From positions 2,294,001 to 2,358,000 of the forward strand of contig OZ244251.1 in the NCBI GenBank assembly GCA_965217175.1: a DNA stretch of 64,000 nucleotides, read 5' to 3'. Every line of letters begins with the position of its first letter. The first letter of the stretch is position 1. This document shows, in pieces, positions 34,006 through 41,951 of the stretch. Origin of the DNA: Bin87 sp965217175 (GTDB lineage: Bacteria > Chloroflexota > Dehalococcoidia > Lucifugimonadales > UBA3495). A program made the translations under genes and the position numbers. Below the pieces are notes generated by a model. That model did not search any database, was not told the origin of the DNA, and saw only the letters and a list, made by a program, of their open reading frames with translations.

Positions 34006-35214
34006 TTGGATGTGGTTTTGAATAGTGGAGCGCTGAACGGCGTAAAGGTAATTGACCTTACACATCACATTGCCGGCCCATACGCCACCAAGATGCTGGC
34101 CGATTTTGGGGCGGACGTTCTGAAGGTGGAGCGCCCCGACGGCGATCCCGCACGGCGGTTGCCGCCGTTCTACCATGACGAGCCCCACCACGAAAAGAGC
34201 CTCCCGTTCCTTTACCTGAATACCAACAAACGCAGTGTTACTCTTAACCTGAAATCGGAAGCGGGGAAATCCATCCTGATGGACCTGCTCGCGGATGCCG
34301 ACGCGCTGGTCGAGAATTTTTCGCCGCAAGTGATGCCAACGTTGGGGCTGGACTATGAGACTCTCCACGCCCACAATCCGCGATTGGTGGTTGCCTCGGT
34401 AGCCAATTTTGGGCAGACGGGGCCGTGGCGGGACTACCGCGCGACCGAGATCGTCGAGTACGCGCTGGGCGGACTGATGTACATATTCGGCGCCTACGAT
34501 CGAGAGCCGCTGAAACACACCCTGCACCAGGCCCAGTTCAAGGCTGGCACCAACCTGGCGTCAGCCACGTTGATGGCGCTGTACCACCAGAGGTTGACGG
34601 GTCAAGGTCAACGGGTGGACGTGTCCATCCAGGAAAGCATTGCGTCGGCGTTGCGGGACGTTACCAACAACTATACCTACACCGGGGCGGTGCGCCGTAG
34701 GCAACCGAACCACACCGGGGATTTGACCCGGCTGCGCCAGGTGTCCAACGGCTACGTGCTCCCGAATCCGGGGCTTGGCGCGTCGGTGAACTGGAACGTA
34801 ATGGTGGATTTTCTGGAAGCTCCGGCCCTGGACGACCCCAGGTTTGATAACGCATCCGTCCGGCTGGAGAATGCTGAAGCCCTGGGCGAGATACTGGACC
34901 AGATTTTTGCCACCAAGGATAAGCAACAGATTTTTTATTCGGCTCACGAGCAGCGATTCATCTACGGCGTGATCGATTCCCCTGCGGAAACGCTGGATAA
35001 CCCCCAGATTCAGGCTCGCGGTTATTATGTGCCTTTGCAGCACCCCGAATTGGGTGAGATTACTTTCCCCGGCGCACCGTTCCTGTTGAGCGATTCCCCG
35101 TGGCAGGTTACCGCGCCGGCGCCGGCTCTGGGCGAGCACAACAGCGAGGTATTGGGAGGATTGGGTCACGATGCCCAAAGTCTGGCCTACCTGCGCGCCT
35201 CGGAGGTGATCTGA
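34006..35214 (+). CDS. CaiB/BaiF family CoA-transferase (first of pair)
   Basis: 402-residue class III CoA-transferase, which moves CoA between carboxylic acids by way of an Asp-bound intermediate. Seen: GVKVIDLTHHIAGPYATKMLADFGADVLKVERPDGD, NTNKRSVTLNLKSEAGKSILMDLL, SPQVMPTLGLDYETLHAHNPRLVVASVANFGQTGPW, and GQGQRVDVSIQESI. The predicted start is a TTG at 34006 with weak support; the real start could lie up to about 10 codons downstream. It is directly joined to the second CoA-transferase gene. Confidence 0.9.
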   Translation: MDVVLNSGALNGVKVIDLTHHIAGPYATKMLADFGADVLKVERPDGDPARRLPPFYHDEPHHEKSLPFLYLNTNKRSVTLNLKSEAGKSILMDLLADADALVENFSPQVMPTLGLDYETLHAHNPRLVVASVANFGQTGPWRDYRATEIVEYALGGLMYIFGAYDREPLKHTLHQAQFKAGTNLASATLMALYHQRLTGQGQRVDVSIQESIASALRDVTNNYTYTGAVRRRQPNHTGDLTRLRQVSNGYVLPNPGLGASVNWNVMVDFLEAPALDDPRFDNASVRLENAEALGEILDQIFATKDKQQIFYSAHEQRFIYGVIDSPAETLDNPQIQARGYYVPLQHPELGEITFPGAPFLLSDSPWQVTAPAPALGEHNSEVLGGLGHDAQSLAYLRASEVI

Positions 35215-36570
35215 ATGGCTGCACCGCTGAAGGGAGTCCGCATCATCGAGATGGGACAGCTGATCGCCATCCCGTCGGCGATGAAATGGCTGGGAGATAT
35301 GGGGGCGGAGGTGATTCGACTGGAATCGGTGCAGCGGCTGGAGAGTTATCGCACCGATTCGCTGTATCACAATGACGTGGACGGCGAGTTTTGGAATCGC
35401 GGCGCCAACTTTTACGAACAGAACCGTAACAAGCTGGGCCTCACACTGGACCTGAGTCGGGATGAGGGCCGGTCGGTGCTGCGCGATCTGGTTGCGGTTT
35501 CGGACGTGTTCGCGGAGAATTTTACTCCCCGGGTGATCCGGAACTTTGGGCTGGAATACGATGACCTGCGGAGGATACGCCCGGACATCATAATGGTGTC
35601 GTCCACGGGATACGGGTTTGATGGACCGTGGTCGAATTTCGGCGCCACCGGTCCGGCAACCGAGGGGGCGGCGGGACTTGCCTACCTGACGGGATATCGG
35701 GATGGCGGTCCCGTGATGTCGGAAATACCCTACACGGATTACACTGCAGGTGAGCACACCGTGGCCGCCGTGATGCTGGCGCTGATGCACAGGTTAAACA
35801 CCGGCAGGGGTCAGTTCATAGACATATCGCAGACACAAACCTGCAGCGCCACCATCCCGGAGGCGTTGCTGGACTGGACTGTGAATGGCCGCGTTCAACC
35901 GCGCCTTGGGAACGAAGACCCGGCGATGTCGCCGCACGGCTGCTACCCCTGCGCCGGTGATGACCGGTGGATCGCAATTGCCATCGACAGCGATGAAGCA
36001 TGGCAAGCGTTATGCGATGTAATGAACCGGCCGGACTGGTCAGCGGACGCCCGCTATCGCGATGTGCTGAGCCGCATCGCGAATCGCAAAGAACTTGATA
36101 CCATGCTGGCCTTTGAGACGCGGCGCCACGACAACCACGAGTTAATGGGACGCCTGCAGGCGCAAGGTGTCGCGGCCGGGGCCGTATTGGACAGCAAAGA
36201 CCTGCTGTTTAATGAACACCTGAATTCGCGCCAGTTTTACGAAATCGTGAAGCATCACCCTGACACCGGGATGCCCCCGCTGCCGTACGCAAGCCGTCCC
36301 TGGAAACTATCTGAAACACCGGCCCGCGCTCCCGAAGCAGCGCCGATCATTGGGCAACACAACCGGCAGATTCTGGGCGCGCTGATCGGGAAAACCGAAA
36401 ACGAGATTGCGATTCTGGAGGAACTGGACGTTATCGGCTACTCGCCGTTGGCGCCGCGGGGCGTTAGACGTCCATCTCCGGAGGAGCAGGTTCGCCAGGG
36501 CAGGATGCAACGGTACGAAACCGACTACGCCGAGCAGATCCGTCGACAGTACGACATCGATTCGGCGTGA
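35215..36570 (+). CDS. CaiB/BaiF family CoA-transferase (second of pair)
   Basis: 451 residues. Same class III fold: GVRIIEMGQLIAIPSAMKWLGDMGAEVIRLES, EQNRNKLGLTLDLSRDEGRSVLRDLVAVSDVFAENFTPRVIRNFGLEYDDLRRIRPDIIMVSSTGYGFDGPW, GRGQFIDISQTQT. The ATG follows the upstream stop codon with no gap, so the two are translationally coupled and may form a heterodimer, as in several bile-acid and aromatic-acid CoA-transferases. The C-terminal 45 residues are an Arg-rich tail beyond the core fold. Confidence 0.9.
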   Translation: MAAPLKGVRIIEMGQLIAIPSAMKWLGDMGAEVIRLESVQRLESYRTDSLYHNDVDGEFWNRGANFYEQNRNKLGLTLDLSRDEGRSVLRDLVAVSDVFAENFTPRVIRNFGLEYDDLRRIRPDIIMVSSTGYGFDGPWSNFGATGPATEGAAGLAYLTGYRDGGPVMSEIPYTDYTAGEHTVAAVMLALMHRLNTGRGQFIDISQTQTCSATIPEALLDWTVNGRVQPRLGNEDPAMSPHGCYPCAGDDRWIAIAIDSDEAWQALCDVMNRPDWSADARYRDVLSRIANRKELDTMLAFETRRHDNHELMGRLQAQGVAAGAVLDSKDLLFNEHLNSRQFYEIVKHHPDTGMPPLPYASRPWKLSETPARAPEAAPIIGQHNRQILGALIGKTENEIAILEELDVIGYSPLAPRGVRRPSPEEQVRQGRMQRYETDYAEQIRRQYDIDSA

Positions 36571-36658
36571 GCCCGAGGGCGATCCAGCCGTAAACGCAAC
36601 ATCATCGCCGCCGCATGTCAACGGCGACGACTATGGAACGCGGCATCGGCGACTGACG

Positions 36659-37249
36659 TTAACCCTGACGAGCCTCAAATGTGGAGATAGCGTCTTCGTG
36701 CTGGAGAGTCAGGCCAATATCGTCGAGGCCGTTGAGCAGGCAATAGCGGCGGAACTCGTCCACCTGAAAGTCCACCACGATTTCTTCGTCGCTGTCGCGG
36801 ACCTGTTGCGCTTCGAGATCGACCGTCAGTTCCAGGCCGGGGTTGTTTTTGGACTTGTCGATAATCTGCCGCACCGCCGGTTCAGGCAGGATCAGCGGCA
36901 AGACGCCGTTTTTGAAGCAGTTGTTATAGAAGATGTCGGCAAAGCTGGGTGCGATGACGCACCGGACGCCGAAATCCTCCAGAGCCCAGGGAGCGTGCTC
37001 ACGCGATGAGCCACAACCGAAGTTGGGGCCGGAAACCAGGATTTTCGAATTGCGGTAAGGACCCTGATTCAGGATGAAATCCGGGTTTTCTGAACCGTCT
37101 TCCCGGTAGCGATACCGGTCGAACAGATGTGGGCCGAAGCCGGTGCGCTCGATGCTTTTGAGATAGACGGCGGGGATAATCATATCGGTGTCTACGTTGA
37201 CCTGGTCGAGGTGGGCAACGACGCCGCTCAGGCTGACAAATGGTTCCAT
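36659..37249 (-). CDS. leuD: 3-isopropylmalate dehydratase small subunit
   Basis: 196 residues from ATG 37249 with AGAGGT upstream. Isomerises 2- to 3-isopropylmalate with LeuC. Seen: VDTDMIIPAVYLKSIERTGFGPHLFDRYRY, GPNFGCGSSREHAPWALEDFGVRCVIAPSFADIFYNNCFKNGVLPL. Longer than the archaeal-type small subunit, so bacterial LeuD. It follows leuC by 46 nt. Confidence 0.97.
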   Translation of the reverse strand: MEPFVSLSGVVAHLDQVNVDTDMIIPAVYLKSIERTGFGPHLFDRYRYREDGSENPDFILNQGPYRNSKILVSGPNFGCGSSREHAPWALEDFGVRCVIAPSFADIFYNNCFKNGVLPLILPEPAVRQIIDKSKNNPGLELTVDLEAQQVRDSDEEIVVDFQVDEFRRYCLLNGLDDIGLTLQHEDAISTFEARQG

Positions 37250-37295
37250 CGTGAAATACCTCTTGAGGGGAATGCTGGCGAGAATTGGTGGAGGG

Positions 37296-38699
37296 TCAGA
37301 AATCCCTGACGTCGACGAAGTGTCCGGCGATGGCGGCAGCAGCGGCCATCTCGGGGCTGACCAGGTGGGTGCGGCCACCGTTACCCTGGCGTCCTTCGAA
37401 GTTGCGGTTGGAGGTGGAAGCGCAACGCTGGCCCGGTTCCAGGATGTCGGGATTCATGCCCAGGCACATCGAGCAGCCGGCTACGCGCCAGTCAAACCCG
37501 GCTTCCTTGAACACCTGATCCAGCCCCTCGGCCTCGGCTTCCATTTTCACGCGCGCTGACCCGGGGACGACCATGGCGTAAACGTCGGAATTAACCTGGC
37601 GGCCCTTGATTACGTTGGCGGCGGCGCGAAGATCGTCGATGCGGGCATTGGTGCAGGCGCCAAGGAACACACGGTCAATTTTGATGTCCTGGATCGCCTG
37701 GTTGGCCTCCAGTCCCATGTATTCGAGAGCGCGTTCGGCAGCCTCGCGTTCCCCGGCGGTGGCGAAGGAGGCGGGGTCTGGGATGCGGTCGGTCACGGAG
37801 GCCACCATGTCTGGTTTGGTGCCCCAGGTAACGAAGGGTGTCAGTTCGCTGGCGGGGATCACGACGGTCTTATCGTATGTTGCGCCGGCATCGGTAACGA
37901 GGCCACGCCATTCTTCTATTTTTGCTTCCAGCTCGGCTCCCTTGGGCGCATAAGGACGGGTCCGAACATAGTCGAACGTGGTGTCGTCGGGGGCGATCAT
38001 GCCGGCGCGGGCGCCGGCCTCGATGCTCATGTTGCAGACGGTCATGCGTCCGTCCATCGACAGGGCGCGAATGGCTTCTCCGGTGTACTCGATCACGTGG
38101 CCGGTACCGCCATTGACACCGATCTTGCCGATGATGCCGAGGATGACGTCCTTGGCCGAAACACCGTTTGGCAGCGGGCCGTCGACGCGGATCTCCATGG
38201 TCTGGGGTTTGAACTGGCGGAGCGTTTGCGTCGCGAGTACGTGCTCGACTTCGGAGGTTCCGATACCGACGGCGAAGCAGCCGAGGGCGCCGTGGGTGGA
38301 AGTATGGCTATCCCCGCAGACCACGGTTTTGCCTGGCAACGTGTATCCCAGATCGGGACCGATGACGTGAACGATGCCCTGATTTTCACTGAAGCGGTCG
38401 TAATAATTAGGCAAGCCGAACTCGGCGGCGTTGCGATCCAGGGCATCCAGCTGCGCCTTGGAAATCTGGTCTTCAATGGGGCGGGTCAGCTCCCAGGTCG
38501 GGGTGTTGTGGTCGGCGGTGGCGACGGTTAGGTCGGGACGGCGAACCTTGCGACCGGCGAGGCGCAACCCGTCGAACGCCTGGGGTGAGGTGACTTCGTG
38601 CACCAGGTGCAGGTCAACATAGATGAGGGAGGGCTGCCCGGGTTCCTCGTGAACAATGTGGGCGTTCCATATTTTCTCGAACATCGTCCTAGCGGCCAT
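37296..38699 (-). CDS. leuC: 3-isopropylmalate dehydratase large subunit
   Basis: 467 residues from ATG 38699 with GGAGG upstream. Aconitase-family enzyme of leucine synthesis. Cys ligands for the 4Fe-4S cluster are in GACTNARIDDL and in GCSMCLGMNPD, and GDSHTSTHGALGCFAVGIGTSEVEHVLATQTL is intact. Preceded by a TGCTATAAT extended -10 box, 55-63 nt upstream. Leucine synthesis genes leuA and leuB are not in this window. Confidence 0.97.
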   Translation of the reverse strand: MAARTMFEKIWNAHIVHEEPGQPSLIYVDLHLVHEVTSPQAFDGLRLAGRKVRRPDLTVATADHNTPTWELTRPIEDQISKAQLDALDRNAAEFGLPNYYDRFSENQGIVHVIGPDLGYTLPGKTVVCGDSHTSTHGALGCFAVGIGTSEVEHVLATQTLRQFKPQTMEIRVDGPLPNGVSAKDVILGIIGKIGVNGGTGHVIEYTGEAIRALSMDGRMTVCNMSIEAGARAGMIAPDDTTFDYVRTRPYAPKGAELEAKIEEWRGLVTDAGATYDKTVVIPASELTPFVTWGTKPDMVASVTDRIPDPASFATAGEREAAERALEYMGLEANQAIQDIKIDRVFLGACTNARIDDLRAAANVIKGRQVNSDVYAMVVPGSARVKMEAEAEGLDQVFKEAGFDWRVAGCSMCLGMNPDILEPGQRCASTSNRNFEGRQGNGGRTHLVSPEMAAAAAIAGHFVDVRDF

Positions 38700-38718
38700 T
38701 GATTTCCTCCAATCAAAA

Positions 38719-38742
38719 CAACGTTCAGTCAAAGCAACGTTG
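38719..38742. repeat. Palindromic AACGTT pair in the leuC leader
   Basis: CAACGTTCAGTCAAAGCAAC followed by GTTG: two AACGTT palindromes whose centres are 16 bp apart, in the predicted leuC 5' leader just downstream of the -10 box. A possible operator, not tested. Confidence 0.5.
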
Positions 38743-38753
38743 AAAGCGGCCAT

Positions 38754-38762
38754 ATTATAGCA
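38754..38762 (-). promoter_or_regulatory. Extended -10 promoter of leuCD
   Basis: Minus strand reads TGCTATAAT, a perfect extended -10. No good -35 is seen at 17 nt, which is allowed for extended -10 promoters. It would give a 5' leader of about 48 nt. Confidence 0.6.
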
Positions 38763-39120
38763 TTGGAGGCCAACTTCACGGGGTTTCCGACGCAGGCGGA
38801 CAAGGAATTGCAACGGCGCCCTTCCAGTGGGAACATGGGTTCCGCCGTCAGCCTTCCCCTGCCGGCGTCAGGGGCGATCGGAGCCTCACATGAATGAACA
38901 GGAAGGACAGGATTCCGGGCCGGGACGGGCAACGGGATCGCCACGTCGTTCCGGTTGTTCTTATTCCGGTTGCTTCCTGTTGCGGTTGGTTCAATGACAG
39001 TGAGTGTGGTTTCCGGCAATCGCCTGGAATCGCGTTTCTCGGGATGATGGGGTCGGGCCAGGATTGTGCCTATGATAAACTTGCGCCATCCCGAACTATT
39101 ACAGTCCCGGAGGTAGCCAA
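38763..39120. other. Divergent intergenic gap between leuC and the aminopeptidase
   Basis: About 360 nt. Apart from TATGAT at 39071-39076, about 45 nt before the aminopeptidase start, and the AGGAGG-like RBS just upstream of it, I see no gene, RNA or strong repeat. Frames here have no support. Confidence 0.5.
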
Positions 39121-41733
39121 ATGCCATCCACCGATCCGTTTACCCTGCCATTGAATGTACGTCCGCTGCACTACGATCTGGAATTGACGCCGAACTTTGA
39201 CGATTTCTCGTTCGCTGGTGAAGTCGATATCACCCTGCAAATGGACTCCGGCACTTCGGAGATCGTTCTGAACTCGGACGAGATCGACATTCGCGCTGCA
39301 ACGCTGACCTGGACCGACGCAGCCGGCGAGCACGAGCGATCATCGACCGACATTTCCTACGAAACCGAAGCGGAACGCGCCACGATCAGTTTCGAAGGTG
39401 GGCCGGGTGATGGACTCACCGGCAACCAGCACCTGAAGCTGACCTACATCGGTGAGCTGAACGACAAGCTGCGGGGGTTTTACCGCAGCCAGTATACAAA
39501 CCCGGAGGGCGAGACGGCCTATCTGGCGACGACGCAATTTGAGGCGACGGACGCCAGGCGAGCGCTGCCGTGCTGGGACGAACCCGCGGTGAAATCCACG
39601 TTCAGGGTGACTCTGAATATTCCGGATGAAATGCAGGCGGTGTCCAACACGCCGATAGTGCAGGAAAAGGCAGGAAGCGCGGCGGGCACCAAGACGCTGG
39701 TTTTTGACGAGACACCGGTAATGTCGACCTACCTGCTGGCGTTTGTAATCGGAGACCTGGCACATATTGAGAAGGAAGCCGCCGATGGCACGGTGGTGGG
39801 TGTCTGGACGACGCGAGGCAAAGAAACGCAGGGAGAGTTTGCGCTGGACACGTCGGTGAAACTGCTTTCCTTTTTCAACGACTATTTCGGCATCCGCTAT
39901 CCACTGCCCAAGCTGGATCACCTGGCGATACCGGACTTCGCCGCCGGCGCGATGGAAAACTGGGGATGCGTTACGTACCGGGAAACGGCGCTGCTGGTGG
40001 ACGCGCAAAATTCGTCCGCCGGAACACGGCAGCGGGTCGCCGAGGTGGTGGCGCACGAGATGGCGCACATGTGGTTTGGTGACCTGGTTACTATGCAGTG
40101 GTGGGACGACCTTTGGCTAAACGAGAGTTTCGCGACCTGGGTCGGAACGAAAGCGGTAGACTGGTTGTTCCCGGAATGGTCGATGTGGACGCAATTCGTC
40201 AACATGGATACCAACCGGGCATTCAGCCTGGACGGGCTGAAGAACTCACACCCCATTGAGCAAGAAGTAGCGAATCCGGCTGAAGTCAGCCAACTGTTTG
40301 ACGCGATCAGTTACAGCAAGGGCGGCTCGGTGCTGCGGATGCTGGAGCACTTCTTGTCGGCAACCACTTTCCGGGTGGGGCTGAACATCTACCTGAACCG
40401 CCACTCGTATCAGAATGCCCGCACCGTGGACCTGTGGACGGCATTGGAAGAGGCATCGGGTCAGCCGGTTACATCGATGATGGGCAGCTGGACGGGACAG
40501 ATGGGATATCCGGTTCTGGACGTGGCGGCAACTCCGGCAGAAGGAGGGCTCACGCTCGCGATCAAGCAGGAACGGTTTGTGTTTGATTCGGTGCTCGGCG
40601 ACGATGCAACGGACGATGAGGAACAGGTGTGGCCGATACCGTTAACGGTTATCGCCGCCGGAGCGAATGTAACGGCGACACTGGTCAGTGCGGCCACCGA
40701 TACCGTCCACATCGCCACACCGCCGCAACCCGACTGGTTCAAGGTAAACCCGGACCAAACCGGATTTTATCGGGTGAACTACACTGACGCCGACTGGGAC
40801 CGGTTGCCGCCGGCGATATCGAGCGGCGCCCTGCCAGCAACAGACCGCCTGGGAATCCAGAATGATGCATTCGCTCTGTCGAAAGCCGGTTTGCTGCCCA
40901 TCACCCGATTTTTGTCCCTGGCAGAGGCTTATCAGAACGAAACGGACGCATCGGTTTGGAGCGACCTGGCGACCAACCTGCGGGATATAGAAGGTTTGAT
41001 TGGCGAAGAACCCTGCCTGGAAGCGTACCGGGCGTTCGGACGACGGCTATTCGGTCCCGCCGCCCAGCGGTCGGGTTGGGAACCCAAGCTTGGGGAAGGC
41101 CATCTGGACTCGCTGCTGCGCTCCACGGTTTTGAGTCAGGCGGGAGTGTATGGAGACGCCGACGTGATCGCCCGAGCGCATGAACAATTTGCGGCGTATC
41201 AGGCGGATCCTGGCAACGTGCGTCCCGACCTGCGCGGCGTGGTATTCAGCCTGGTGGCACAGGAAGGAGACCGGGCGGTTTACGACCGGATTTGGGACCT
41301 GGAGCGCGGCGCGGAACTGCACGAAGAAAAAATCCGGTTACTGATGTCGCTGGCGAGGTTCCAGCAGGAAGACCTGCTGCGGGAAACCCTGGACCGTGCG
41401 CTGACTGATGACGTGCGTTTGCAAGATACGATCTTTGTAGTGTCTGCGGTGGCGGCCAACCACAAGGGCCGTAACCTGGCCTGGGAGTTCCTGAAGGAGC
41501 AGTGGGACGAATTTGACCGCCGTTACGGCGGCGGCGGGTTCGGGTTGATGCGGCTGGTGGCGATCACCAACGCATTCACCAGTGAAGAGAAGCGTCAGGA
41601 CGTGACCGAGTTCTTCGAAGCGCACCCGACGCCCGCCGCGGAACGGACCATCCGTCAAGCCCTCGAACGTATCCAATTGAACACGGCCTGGCTCAACCGG
41701 AACCGCGAGGTGCTGGCAACGCACTTTTCATAA
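39121..41733 (+). CDS. pepN: M1-family aminopeptidase (PepN-like)
   Basis: 870 residues. Zinc-dependent aminopeptidase. Exopeptidase motif GAMENWG at 276-282 and HEMAHMWFGD at 312-321 with the third zinc ligand Glu 18 residues on (WLNESFATW). N-terminal beta domain 1-190, catalytic domain to about 440, then Ig-like and C-terminal ERAP1-like helical domains. Normal full length, close to the eukaryotic/puromycin-sensitive group. ATG has CGGAGGT upstream. It lies alone between leuC (divergent) and metH. Confidence 0.96.
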   Translation: MPSTDPFTLPLNVRPLHYDLELTPNFDDFSFAGEVDITLQMDSGTSEIVLNSDEIDIRAATLTWTDAAGEHERSSTDISYETEAERATISFEGGPGDGLTGNQHLKLTYIGELNDKLRGFYRSQYTNPEGETAYLATTQFEATDARRALPCWDEPAVKSTFRVTLNIPDEMQAVSNTPIVQEKAGSAAGTKTLVFDETPVMSTYLLAFVIGDLAHIEKEAADGTVVGVWTTRGKETQGEFALDTSVKLLSFFNDYFGIRYPLPKLDHLAIPDFAAGAMENWGCVTYRETALLVDAQNSSAGTRQRVAEVVAHEMAHMWFGDLVTMQWWDDLWLNESFATWVGTKAVDWLFPEWSMWTQFVNMDTNRAFSLDGLKNSHPIEQEVANPAEVSQLFDAISYSKGGSVLRMLEHFLSATTFRVGLNIYLNRHSYQNARTVDLWTALEEASGQPVTSMMGSWTGQMGYPVLDVAATPAEGGLTLAIKQERFVFDSVLGDDATDDEEQVWPIPLTVIAAGANVTATLVSAATDTVHIATPPQPDWFKVNPDQTGFYRVNYTDADWDRLPPAISSGALPATDRLGIQNDAFALSKAGLLPITRFLSLAEAYQNETDASVWSDLATNLRDIEGLIGEEPCLEAYRAFGRRLFGPAAQRSGWEPKLGEGHLDSLLRSTVLSQAGVYGDADVIARAHEQFAAYQADPGNVRPDLRGVVFSLVAQEGDRAVYDRIWDLERGAELHEEKIRLLMSLARFQQEDLLRETLDRALTDDVRLQDTIFVVSAVAANHKGRNLAWEFLKEQWDEFDRRYGGGGFGLMRLVAITNAFTSEEKRQDVTEFFEAHPTPAAERTIRQALERIQLNTAWLNRNREVLATHFS

Positions 41734-41886
41734 GCCGGCCAGCCGGCAAGGGCGTTGCCGCCGGAACGGATGGCATGCTCCGGTAGTTCCGCCCTGCTGG
41801 CTCTCTTTATATAGAAAGGTGGGGTAACCGGCGCGCACAGGGGTCGATTCCGGGGTTCCAGGCACCGCCCGCGCCAGGAGCCAGGT

Positions 41887-41915
41887 TTGACATCATTAGG
41901 TATAGCAGGTAGCCT
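41887..41915 (+). promoter_or_regulatory. Possible promoter of the metH pair
   Basis: Perfect TTGACA (41887-41892), 17-nt spacer, weak TAGCCT (41910-41915). The weak -10 keeps confidence low. No SAM or cobalamin riboswitch motif was recognised in the 218-nt gap before metH. Confidence 0.35.
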
Positions 41916-41951
41916 TGCCTTGATATACGCCCACAAAAAGCACTGTGAAAT

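Noticed and set aside
34561..35790. 409-codon minus-strand frame opposite the CaiB-type genes
   Set aside because: Antisense shadow; both CoA-transferases are clear.
41761..41790. Terminator after the aminopeptidase
   Set aside because: CGGAAC/GTTCCG stem with an inner GGA/TCC can form but there is no T-run, so not called.
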